Positions 29,641-37,368 of a stretch of DNA of 64,000 bases are shown one piece after another (position 1 is the stretch's first letter; each line of letters starts with the position of its first letter). The stretch spans positions 147,501 to 211,500 of the forward strand of contig NZ_CP022708.1 in NCBI RefSeq assembly GCF_025340265.1. Direction: 5' to 3'. The translations under genes were made by a program, and so were the position numbers. Source of the stretch: Novosphingobium sp. 9. Its GTDB lineage: Bacteria; Pseudomonadota; Alphaproteobacteria; Sphingomonadales; Sphingomonadaceae. A model generated the notes under the pieces. That model was not told the origin of the DNA, searched no databases, and was given only the letters and a program-made list of their open reading frames with translations.

Positions 29641-30587
29641 TCAGTCTGGATCATATCCGCAAGAGCTGAAGTAATTGGCGCATTCGGCGGGTTGGAAGAT
29701 GTCGACGAGCTTTCCGATGAGGCTCCACAGACCGCTGACTGTTCGCTCCCCGATTTTCCTTAGGAGGGCCTTGAGGCGGGAGAAAGCCTTCTCGATCGGA
29801 TTGAAGTCCGGGCTGTAGGGCGGAAGGAAGCGCAGTGTCGCACCTGCTGCTTCGATCCGATCCCGGACAGCCGGACGCTTATGGCTCGACAGATTGTCCA
29901 TTATGACGATGTCACCTGGCCGCAGTTCAGGTACGAGAACCTGGGCCACGTAGGCCTCGAACCAATCGCCGTTGATGGGACCGTCCAGTACCATCGGTGC
30001 GACCATGCCCGTCATGCGCAGAGCCGCGACCAGCGTAGTGGTCTTGCGGTGCCCGTGAGGGAAACCCATCCGCAGTCGCTCGCCTTTGGCACAGCGGCCA
30101 TGGCTGCGGGTCATGTTGGTGGCGGTCCAGGTTTCATCGATGAAGACCAGGCGTCCTGGTTCGAGGTCGACCTGCCCCTCGAACCAATCATGCCGCTGCT
30201 TCAGGACGTCGGGACGGTCCTGCTCGATTGCATGGCCAGTCTTTTTTTGCGCGTCATGCCCCGACGTACAAAAAACCGATGAAGTCCCGCTACCGAGACG
30301 ATCAGTCCGGCTGCGGCCAGATCCACCCGTAGTTCTTCCAGCGAAATGTCCTTCCGCGCCTCCCAGACAGCGAGGACTTCCGCCGCTCGTTCCTCGATCC
30401 GGCGCGAACGCACATCACCGCCTTGCGGTTTGGCGGCAAAGGCGCCCGTGTCGCGCCGAAGTGCATGCCAGCGGATCGCCGTCGAGGGGGCAACACCAAA
30501 TCGCGCCGCCGCCGCCCGGCAACTCAATCCGTTATCGATCGCTGCCAAAAGCCGCGAGCGCAAATCCATCGAAAGCGGATGACCCAT
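29641..30587 (-). CDS. IS630-family transposase, made by -1 frameshifting
   Basis: DDE transposase in two phases. The first (30587 to 30201) has the helix-turn-helix domain: MDLRSRLLAAIDNG, CRAAAARFGVAPSTAIRW. The second (to 29641) has the catalytic domain: VFIDETWTATNMTRSHG (first Asp), VIMDNLSSHK (second Asp) and FLPPYSPDFNPIEKAFSRLK (Glu). A run of seven A then G (30248-30241) at the junction is a slippery site: reading back one base gives KKKTGHAIEQDRPDVLKQRH, which joins the domains without loss. IS630 elements are known to use such signals. Without the shift only the DNA-binding part is made. Confidence 0.9.
30241..30248 (-). promoter_or_regulatory. Slippery heptamer for -1 frameshifting (A_AAA_AAG)
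   Basis: CGC AAA AAA AGA in the first phase becomes AAA AAA AAG after a -1 slip, exactly at the point where the two halves of the IS630 transposase join. Confidence 0.75.
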
Positions 30588-30677
30588 CCATGCCAGCCTC
30601 CTTCACCAGCACGGATTATGAATCACAAAACGCTATCGTAGGGAATCCCTACCGATTCATACCGGTCGAAATCCGCT

Positions 30678-30962
30678 CTAGCTGACGATGCCGGCATGGT
30701 AGAGCAGCCCTGCACCGGGCGGGACGATCCCCGCCTCGAGCCCGGTGAAGAACTCCTCGACCGTGCGGTGGCGGGCGCGGGTGAGATCGCGCCCGGCCCG
30801 GGTCTGGCGCAGTACCACCGGCATCTCCGAAACGCTCTCCACCGATGACGCCCGCGCCGCGCCCGGACGGGTGAGAACGGGCAGCGCGATCGGCGCGATG
30901 ACGAAACCACCGAGCAATGCGCGGCGCGAGGTCGGCGAAGTGCCCGAGGGGGCGACCGGCAA
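30678..30962 (-). CDS. Small hypothetical protein with Tat-like N-terminus (doubtful)
   Basis: 94 codons from a TTG, reading SPTSRRALLGGFVIAPIALP near the start, which resembles a twin-arginine or phage-island protein N-terminus. The rest (TVEEFFTGLEAGIVPPG) is not recognised. The stop shares the TA target base pair with the IS630 insertion but would exist without the element too. There is no clear ribosome site. It may be the front of a truncated gene. Confidence 0.3.
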   Translation of the reverse strand: MPVAPSGTSPTSRRALLGGFVIAPIALPVLTRPGAARASSVESVSEMPVVLRQTRAGRDLTRARHRTVEEFFTGLEAGIVPPGAGLLYHAGIVS

Positions 30963-31298
30963 AGGTTCGCGGTGTGTTGAAATCGTGACGGCATGACGGA
31001 GCCTGCACGCTGGCGTGCCTCATGCGTGAGCACGGGCGGTGCAGGCGGTGTCCTCTGGTCGGTCGCGTGGTTGCGGCTGTCGCAAACTATCCGGTCGATA
31101 ATGCCGATCCGACAGGTCTTTATAATTGTGCAGTGCCCCGTCCGCATTGGCATACAAGGGTGTCAGCTTCTGCCGGTGCCGTGCGTTATGGCTTTTGTAG
31201 AAGAAGCCGGTCTCACTGCAGGAAGAATCTTGTGGGACCGCTAGGCGATGATGTCGACGCAAGCAATGAGGTTAGGTGTGAGCGAACGGAACGCATTT

Positions 31299-32231
31299 AT
31301 GAAGGAAAGGCTGAACAATGTGGTGAACGGACGGCGTCTCGCGATTGATCCGCGGGCACTGATGACCTTTCGCGCAGTTTGTCAGGCGGGCTCGATCAGC
31401 GGAGCTGCACGGGATCTCAATATTTCTCAGCCGTCGGTCTCGAACACCATTGCTTTGCTTGAACGCAGTCTCGGCGCCAGCCTTTTTGCGCGTGGGCGCG
31501 GAGGAATTACGCTGACATCAGAGGGCGAAGCGCTGCAACGTCGGGCAGAGGCCTTGGCAACACTGCTGGTCGACGCTGCTCTTGATATTGATAATGCACG
31601 TCTCGGCATCGCGGGGCCGTTACGCGTTGCAGGAACGCCCGGTGCACTGCTGACACTGTTGCCTGGCGTGATTCCTGAGGTGGAAGCGCAAGTCGGAAAA
31701 TTTTCCCTCAGTGTGCTGGAGCGTGATGATGCTCAATTGCTGGACATGCTGCGAAAGGGGGTGATCGAGTTGGCATTTGTCACCACTCGGATTGAGCAGC
31801 GCCCGGATGACATGGCGGAAGTCACATGCGCGAGCGATCCGTTTTCGCTGGTTGTAGGCGCGCAGCACTTTGATCTGGGCAACGAGATATCCCTGCAAGA
31901 TGCTGCGGCATGGAACTGGGTTCTGCCCGAGGCACGCGGCGCCTTTCGCAGGCAGGTCGATGCGCTGTTCCTTTCGGCGGGGGTGAGCGTGCCACTGACG
32001 GCGATCCGCTGCGATTCGCTGCTGACCACCCGTGCCATCGTTCGCGAGACGGACCGGGTGACGGTGCTGCCGCGTACCGTGGTGGGCGAGGATATCGCCA
32101 ATGGTTCGTTGCGCGCGATCACTATCCGCGAGGCGGAATTCGACAGGAATGTCGGTGTGTTACACCTCGCGAACCAGCCACTTTCACCGCTCGCGCAAGT
32201 GCTGTTCGAGGCCCTGCCAAGGCTGGAGTGA
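31299..32231 (+). CDS. LysR-type transcriptional regulator of the aromatic/glycoside cluster
   Basis: 310 residues from the ATG at 31299; an upstream ATG at 31248 is also possible. The N-terminal winged helix-turn-helix reads ALMTFRAVCQAGSISGAARDL, then NISQPSVSNTIALLERSLG and LFARGRGGITLTSEG. A substrate-binding domain follows (VAGTPGALLTLLPGVIPEVE, VIELAFVTTRIEQRP, WNWVLPEARG). It sits just before the catabolic genes and in the same direction. A perfect T-N11-A palindrome lies in the 122-bp gap between it and the amidohydrolase gene, so it very likely controls that operon in response to a pathway aromatic compound. Confidence 0.93.
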   Translation: MKERLNNVVNGRRLAIDPRALMTFRAVCQAGSISGAARDLNISQPSVSNTIALLERSLGASLFARGRGGITLTSEGEALQRRAEALATLLVDAALDIDNARLGIAGPLRVAGTPGALLTLLPGVIPEVEAQVGKFSLSVLERDDAQLLDMLRKGVIELAFVTTRIEQRPDDMAEVTCASDPFSLVVGAQHFDLGNEISLQDAAAWNWVLPEARGAFRRQVDALFLSAGVSVPLTAIRCDSLLTTRAIVRETDRVTVLPRTVVGEDIANGSLRAITIREAEFDRNVGVLHLANQPLSPLAQVLFEALPRLE

Positions 32232-32245
32232 TCCGGGCCTGCATT

Positions 32246-32264
32246 CCATAGTTACAGACTATGG
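32246..32264. promoter_or_regulatory. LysR-type operator (T-N11-A palindrome)
   Basis: CCATAG-TTACAGA-CTATGG has perfect 6-base arms and contains the classic LysR box ATAG-N7-CTAT, that is T-N11-A. It is 90 bp upstream of the amidohydrolase start and 15 bp after the LysR stop, where an activator site for the catabolic operon is expected. Confidence 0.75.
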
Positions 32265-32353
32265 AGATCGAAATATTCATTATTTTACATGGTATCCGCG
32301 AGGTTTTACACCGGATCAGAACCCAGAACACAAACGATTGGGGTAGAGGAACC

Positions 32354-33589
32354 ATGCGGACACTGATCCGTAACATCACCATCTTCGACGGCACGGGAGC
32401 ACCGCTGCAGCGCGGCCGGGTATTGATCGAGGATGAGCGCATCGCCGATGTCTCGCTGGGCGAGAGCGCCATGCCGGACCTTGCGGCGGATATCGTGATC
32501 GACGGGCGCGGGATGACGCTGATGCCCGGCCTGATCGATGCGCATACGCACCTGACCTGGGCATCCTCGACCGAGAAGGTCTATCACCAGTTCATTCTGC
32601 CGCCGGACGAATTGAAGGTCGCGGCCTGGCGCAACGCGCGCGTGCTGCTCGACCATGGCTATACCAGCCTCTATTCCGCCGGTGCGCTGGGGGACGGCAT
32701 CGAGCCGGAGCTGGCCCGCGCGATCGAGCGGGGCGAGACGCCGGGGCCGCGTCTGGTGCCCTCCACGCTGGAGCGCAGCCCGGAAGGCGGCGAAGGGGTC
32801 GAGACTGGCGACGTGTTCAACGGTCGCGGACCCGATGCGATGCGCGCTTTCGTCGGTTACTGTGCGGACGAAGGGGTGAAGTCGATCAAGCTGGTGGTTT
32901 CGGGCGAGGATGCGCTCAAGCCCAATTCGGCGATGGACGTGCTTTATACCCGCGACGAGATGATGGCGGCGGGCGAGGCAACCCGCGAGGCGGGCCTGTG
33001 GATCGCCTGCCACGTCTATTCGGGCGAGGCGATCGGCCTGGCGCTCGATGCAGGCGCGCGCATCCTCTATCACTGCTCATTCGCAGACGAAGCCGCGATC
33101 GATCGCATGGCGGCTGACAGGGACACCTTCTTCTACGCGCCGGGGCCGGGTGTGTCGGTTGCCGCGCTCGAAGCCAATCCGCCGCCGCATGTCGACATGA
33201 CGCACATGAAGGCCAGCGCGCGGATGCGCCTCGATATCGAGGCCAAGCTGGTGCCCGAACTGAAGAAGCGCGGCGTGCGCATCCTGATCGGTGGCGATTA
33301 CGGTTTCCCGTTCAATCCGCATGGCCGCAATGCCCGCGATCTTGAGCATTTCGTGACCTATTACGGCTTCACGCCGGCAGAGGCGCTCCGCGCCGCAACC
33401 CAGTACGGCGGCGAACTGATGGGGATTGAGACCGGGCTGGTGAAGCAGGGCTATCTTGCCGACCTGCTGCTGGTCGATGGCGATCCGACGCAGGATGTCA
33501 CCATCCTCCAGAACCCTGCCAATATCCGCATGATCATGAAGGACGGCGCGCTCCACAAAGCGCTGACCGAGCCCGAAACCGCGAGCTGA
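32354..33589 (+). CDS. Amidohydrolase-family metal hydrolase
   Basis: Metal-dependent hydrolase, 411 residues from the ATG at 32354 (AGAGGA five bases upstream). It resembles imidazolonepropionase-like members: start LIRNITIFDGTGAPLQRGRVLIEDERI, first metal pair His64 and His66 in GLIDAHTHL, a lysine in SIKLVVSGED that could be a carboxylated ligand, further His in ACHVYSGEA and LYHCSFAD, and Asp in LIGGDYGFPF. The C-terminus has GLVKQGYLADLLLVDGDP. It is the first gene after the operator. In an aromatic pathway it may hydrolyse a ring-fission product or an amide/lactone; the substrate is unknown. Confidence 0.9.
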   Translation: MRTLIRNITIFDGTGAPLQRGRVLIEDERIADVSLGESAMPDLAADIVIDGRGMTLMPGLIDAHTHLTWASSTEKVYHQFILPPDELKVAAWRNARVLLDHGYTSLYSAGALGDGIEPELARAIERGETPGPRLVPSTLERSPEGGEGVETGDVFNGRGPDAMRAFVGYCADEGVKSIKLVVSGEDALKPNSAMDVLYTRDEMMAAGEATREAGLWIACHVYSGEAIGLALDAGARILYHCSFADEAAIDRMAADRDTFFYAPGPGVSVAALEANPPPHVDMTHMKASARMRLDIEAKLVPELKKRGVRILIGGDYGFPFNPHGRNARDLEHFVTYYGFTPAEALRAATQYGGELMGIETGLVKQGYLADLLLVDGDPTQDVTILQNPANIRMIMKDGALHKALTEPETAS

Positions 33590-33593
33590 CCCG

Positions 33594-35120
33594 ATGCAAC
33601 ATGATGTGGTCATCATTGGCTGCGGACCTGTCGGTGCGCTGGCCGCGAACCTCCTCGGCCTGAACGGACTGACCGTTCTGGTGCTGGAAAAGGAGCTGGA
33701 ACATTATCCGCTGCCGCGCGCGGTGCACCTCGATCACGAGATGATGCGCCTGTTCCAGTCCGCCGGCGTTATCGATGCGGTGGAGCCGGACATGGTGGCC
33801 ACTGACGGCCACCTGCACATTGGTGCCGATCATGGCGTCATCCGCTACATGGGGACGGTTGGCCGTCCGCGTCCGTTCGGCTGGGCGAACGATTACTTCT
33901 TTTACCAGCCCGAACTGGAAACGCATCTGCGCGAAGGCATGGCGCGGCTGGATAGCGTTTCGCTCCAGCTGGGCGCGACGTTCCTCGGGCTGGATCAGGA
34001 TGCGGGCGGCGCCACGGTGCGCTATCGGCAGGACGGGCACGAACATGCGGTGCGCACCCGCTGGGTGATTGCCTGTGACGGCGCGCGCAGCACGGTGCGC
34101 AAGGCGATGGGCGTCGCACTCGACGATTTGCGCTTCGAGGAGCCGTGGCTGGTGGTCGATGCCGAGGTCGAGGGCGGCGTCAGCTTCCCGCCGATCTCGG
34201 GCGTGCCTGCCGATGCCGATTTGCAGCGCCTGTCCGTAATGATGTGTGATCCCGCGCGCCCGGCGACGGTTGTTCCGGGACGCCGCGACCATCGTCGCTG
34301 GGAGTTCATGCTGCTGCCCGGCGAGGACGATGCCGAGATGATGCGCCCGGAAAAGGTGCGCGAACTGGTCGGCGCGTGGATGAAGGACGTGCCGCACACT
34401 ATCTTGCGCGCGGCGACCTATCGCTTCCATGGCCTTGTCGCCGAGCGCTGGCAGATGGGCCGGGCGTTTCTGGCGGGCGATGCCGCGCACCAGACGCCGC
34501 CGTTCTTCGGGCAGGGCATGTGCCATGGCCTGCGCGATGTGGCGAACCTAGCCTGGAAGATGGCCGCGATCGCCAATGAGGGGGCTGACGAGGCGATCCT
34601 GGACACCTACCAGCCCGAGCGGGACCCGCATGTTCGCGCGGTGATCGGCGCTGCGGTGAACGCCGGACGCTACATCTGCGAACTCGATCCCGCAAAGGCG
34701 GCAGTGCGCGATGCGGAAATTCGCGAGCGGGCCAGGAGCGGCGAAACCGCGCACGACCTGATCCCCGCCATCGGCGCCGGACTGGTCATGCCCAGCAAGG
34801 GCGCAGGCGCGCGCTTTGTCCAGCCGCTGTTGCAGAACGGCGGTCGGCTCGACGATCTGGCCGGGGGCGGCTGGCGGTTGTTCGTACGCGGATCGGGCGG
34901 TGGGCTGCCTGCGTGCGGGGTCGCGGTGATCGGCGCTGCGCACCTGCCGGATGGCGGCGCGGTAACACGCTGGCTTGACGATCACGAAGCCGACGCGGTG
35001 CTCATACGCCCCGACCACTACGTTTTCGGCACCGAGAAAGGGCGCGGTGCCGCACTGCTGGCCGCCCGGCGCAAGATGCTCTTCGGGAACGCAACAGAAC
35101 ATCAGGAGCAGGCCGCATGA
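33594..35120 (+). CDS. FAD-dependent aromatic monooxygenase, MhpA-like
   Basis: Class A flavin hydroxylase of 508 residues that would add a hydroxyl to a phenolic ring before cleavage. FAD-binding GCGPVGAL (9-16), then LVLEKELEHYPLPRAVHLDHE. The DG motif is in VIACDGARSTVRKAMGV, and the second FAD motif is FLAGDAAHQTPPFFGQGMCHG with Asp296. A thioredoxin-like C-terminal domain follows, as in MhpA and related enzymes. It starts 4 bp after the amidohydrolase stop and overlaps the GlcG-like gene by 4 bp. Its closest functional analogues include 3-(3-hydroxyphenyl)propionate hydroxylase and flavonoid monooxygenases; the true substrate is not visible. Confidence 0.93.
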   Translation: MQHDVVIIGCGPVGALAANLLGLNGLTVLVLEKELEHYPLPRAVHLDHEMMRLFQSAGVIDAVEPDMVATDGHLHIGADHGVIRYMGTVGRPRPFGWANDYFFYQPELETHLREGMARLDSVSLQLGATFLGLDQDAGGATVRYRQDGHEHAVRTRWVIACDGARSTVRKAMGVALDDLRFEEPWLVVDAEVEGGVSFPPISGVPADADLQRLSVMMCDPARPATVVPGRRDHRRWEFMLLPGEDDAEMMRPEKVRELVGAWMKDVPHTILRAATYRFHGLVAERWQMGRAFLAGDAAHQTPPFFGQGMCHGLRDVANLAWKMAAIANEGADEAILDTYQPERDPHVRAVIGAAVNAGRYICELDPAKAAVRDAEIRERARSGETAHDLIPAIGAGLVMPSKGAGARFVQPLLQNGGRLDDLAGGGWRLFVRGSGGGLPACGVAVIGAAHLPDGGAVTRWLDDHEADAVLIRPDHYVFGTEKGRGAALLAARRKMLFGNATEHQEQAA

Positions 35121-35548
35121 AACTGACGCTGAAGAATGCGCGGGTGATCGTCGACGATACGCTTGCCGCCGCGCGCGACAGGGGCGCACAGCCGCTTGCC
35201 GTGATCGTCCTCGACGAAGGCGCGCATCCGATGGCTTTCGCGCGGGAGGACGGGGCCAGTCTGTTCCGTTTCGACATTGCCCGCGCCAAGGCCGCAGGCG
35301 CGCTTGGCATGGGTGCGGATACGGCGGTGCTGGCAGAGCGGGCCAGGGGCAATCCGGTGTTCTTCCAGAGCCTGGCCACGGCGGTCGGCGGCCAGATGGC
35401 GTTCTCGCCCGGCGGTGTGCTCGTGCGCGACGAGAGCGGCACCGTTATCGGCGCGGTGGGCGTCAGCGGCGACACTGGAGAATGCGATGCCGAATGCGCG
35501 GCAGCGGGGATCGCGGCCGCCTTTATCAGGAAGGGAATCTGCTCGTGA
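35117..35548 (+). CDS. GlcG/HbpS-family (DUF336) protein
   Basis: 143-residue GlcG-fold protein: ARVIVDDTLAAARDRG, PLAVIVLDEGAHPMAFAREDG, FDIARAKAAGALGMG and the conserved end GVLVRDESGTVIGAVGVSGDT with DAECAAAGIAA. Members bind haem or small ligands and recur in glycolate and aromatic catabolic operons, usually with unknown function. Here it is sandwiched between the monooxygenase and the dioxygenase with overlaps at both ends (ATGA and GTGA), which points to a role in the same step, for example as an accessory protein or isomerase. Confidence 0.9.
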   Translation: MKLTLKNARVIVDDTLAAARDRGAQPLAVIVLDEGAHPMAFAREDGASLFRFDIARAKAAGALGMGADTAVLAERARGNPVFFQSLATAVGGQMAFSPGGVLVRDESGTVIGAVGVSGDTGECDAECAAAGIAAAFIRKGICS

Positions 35549-36441
35549 CCATCCGTCTGCGCAGCATCGAACTGGCGCTGCCCGATCCGGCAGCGGCAGC
35601 GGCGTTCATGACCGGCATCTGGGGCATGGCCGAGGCCGGAGAGCAGGGCGGCACGCGCTATCTGCGCGGTTCCGGCCCGTTCCCCTACCTCGTCGCGCTG
35701 GAGCCTTCGGAAAGCGAGTTTGTGCGCACGACGACCTTCGTGTGCGATGCGGCTGACCTTGCCGCGCTGTCAGCGCGGGTGAGCGAGGCGGGGTGGACGG
35801 CGGCGCCTGTTACCTCGTCCGATCCGGGCGGTGGCCATGGCCTGCTGGTCGAGCTGCCCGAGGGCGTGCTGCTGCGCTTTCTCGTCGACGCAGCGGAAGT
35901 TGCGCCGATCGCGGGCAAGGACCTGCCGGTCAAGCTCACGCATGTGGTGTTCAACGCAGCGGATGCGGAAGGGTGCGGCGATGCCGTGGAGCAGGTGCTC
36001 GGCTTCCGCGTGTCGGACCGTACCAAGGGTATGGTTTTCGTGCGCTGCAACGACAGCCACCATTCCACCGCCTTTGCTCGCGCTGGGTTCACCTCGCTCA
36101 ACCACGTCGCTTTCGAGATGGAGGATATCGACGCGGTGATGCGCGGCATCGGCCGCTTGCGCGATCATGCGCAGGTGCCTGCCTGGGGACCGGGCCGCCA
36201 TGGGCCGGGTGCCAATGTCTATGCCTATTACATCGCGCCGTTCGGCCCGGTGATCGAGTTCTCCACGGCGGTCGAGAAGGTGGCCGAGGACTATCGGGTC
36301 GGTGCGCCGGATGACTGGACCTGGCCTGAAGGCCGGATCGACCAGTGGGGCATGTCGGACAAGGATTTCGAGGGCTTGCGCCGCGCCGAGGAGCGCTTCC
36401 GCTTCCGGCGCGACTGGGAGCCTGCGCCGCTGGGCGCCTGA
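35545..36441 (+). CDS. Type I extradiol ring-cleavage dioxygenase (VOC family)
   Basis: Cleaves a catecholic ring next to its hydroxyl groups using Fe(II). The start is a GTG at 35545 overlapping the previous stop (GTGA), with AGGAAGGGA upstream; 298 residues. Two VOC modules. By pattern with BphC-type enzymes the metal ligands are His133 (KLTHVVF), His219 (GPGRHGPG) and Glu239 (PVIEFS), and the catalytic His is His187 (SLNHVAFE). All are present, so it should be active. A longer frame from 34975 is only overlap with upstream genes. It follows the hydroxylase and precedes the FAH-type hydrolase, giving the usual hydroxylation, cleavage, hydrolysis order. Confidence 0.92.
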   Translation: MTIRLRSIELALPDPAAAAAFMTGIWGMAEAGEQGGTRYLRGSGPFPYLVALEPSESEFVRTTTFVCDAADLAALSARVSEAGWTAAPVTSSDPGGGHGLLVELPEGVLLRFLVDAAEVAPIAGKDLPVKLTHVVFNAADAEGCGDAVEQVLGFRVSDRTKGMVFVRCNDSHHSTAFARAGFTSLNHVAFEMEDIDAVMRGIGRLRDHAQVPAWGPGRHGPGANVYAYYIAPFGPVIEFSTAVEKVAEDYRVGAPDDWTWPEGRIDQWGMSDKDFEGLRRAEERFRFRRDWEPAPLGA

Positions 36442-36470
36442 ATGCAGCATTTGCGAAGAAAGAGACGGAC

Positions 36471-37304
36471 ATGACGCAGTACATCAGCTTCAAGCGCCCT
36501 GACGGCACCGCCAGCTTCGGCCGCCTTGAAGGCGGGACGGTGCACGATCTGGGCGCGCCCGGTGGCGATGCATGGTTGAAGGATGCGCTCGGCGGCGATC
36601 TGGCGGCTCTGGCTGTCACCGGCGAGTATGCGCGCGCCGAGGTTACGCTGCTGCCGGCGGTGCCCAACCCCGAGAAGATCCTGTGCGTGGGCCTGAACTA
36701 TGCCACCCACGTTGCCGAGACCGGGCGCGAGCAGAAGGATCATCCCGCGATCTTCACCCGCTGGGCCGACAGCCTGATCGCCGATGGTGAGCCGATGGTC
36801 CGTCCGCCCGAAAGCGAGCGTTTCGACTACGAGGGTGAACTCGCCATCGTGATCGGCAAGCCGGGGCGTCGCATTTCCAAGGCTGATGCGATGGATCACA
36901 TCGCCGGTTATGCGGTGTTCAACGACGGCTCGATCCGCGACTGGCAGCGCCACAACATCCAGTTCACGCCGGGCAAGACCTGGCCCGGCACCGGCGCCTT
37001 CGGTCCGGCGATGATCCCGGCGCACGAGGTGTCCGATCTCACTTCGCTGCGGGTGCAGACGCGCCTCAACGGCGAACTGCTGCAGGACCAGCCGATCTCG
37101 GACCTGATCTGGGATATTCCGACGGTGATCGAATACTGCTCCACTTTCACCACCCTCAATCCCGGTGACGTAATCGCCACCGGTACACCGGGCGGTGTCG
37201 GCGACAAGCGCAAGCCGCCGCTCTACATGAAGGCGGGTGACACCGTGGAAATATCGGTCGGGCCGATCGGGACTTTGACCAATCCGGTAATCGACGAAAT
37301 CTGA
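36471..37304 (+). CDS. Fumarylacetoacetate hydrolase family protein
   Basis: Cytoplasmic hydrolase or hydratase for ring-fission products, 277 residues from the ATG at 36471. FAH-fold motifs: KILCVGLNYATHVAETG, FDYEGELAIVIGK with metal ligands Glu121 and Glu123, the third ligand Asp152 in GYAVFNDGSIRDWQ, then KTWPGTGAFGPAMIP and GDVIATGTPGGVGDKRKPP. It starts 29 bp after the dioxygenase. The expected job is C-C bond hydrolysis or hydration of the meta-cleavage product. The family also includes oxaloacetate decarboxylases and hydratases, so the exact reaction is open. Confidence 0.92.
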   Translation: MTQYISFKRPDGTASFGRLEGGTVHDLGAPGGDAWLKDALGGDLAALAVTGEYARAEVTLLPAVPNPEKILCVGLNYATHVAETGREQKDHPAIFTRWADSLIADGEPMVRPPESERFDYEGELAIVIGKPGRRISKADAMDHIAGYAVFNDGSIRDWQRHNIQFTPGKTWPGTGAFGPAMIPAHEVSDLTSLRVQTRLNGELLQDQPISDLIWDIPTVIEYCSTFTTLNPGDVIATGTPGGVGDKRKPPLYMKAGDTVEISVGPIGTLTNPVIDEI

Positions 37305-37368
37305 ATTTTCGCCCTTCAATACTCAAAACTCAAAAAACAAACCAAATACCTGTCAGGGAGAACAGACC

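Larger units (their letters stand above)
29628..30678 (-). mobile_element. IS630-family insertion sequence, apparently intact
   Basis: 1051 bp bounded by inverted repeats sharing GAGCGGATTTCGA as a perfect 13-base core, with further partial matching inward. It is flanked by TA on both sides (29626-29627 and 30679-30680), the standard IS630 target duplication. It carries one transposase gene in two overlapping phases. Both ends and the DDE residues are present, so it may be active. Confidence 0.92.

Noticed and set aside
34975..36441. Start of the extradiol dioxygenase at 34975
   Set aside because: Would overlap the monooxygenase and GlcG genes and add 190 unrelated residues. The GTG at 35545 has a ribosome site and a GTGA overlap.
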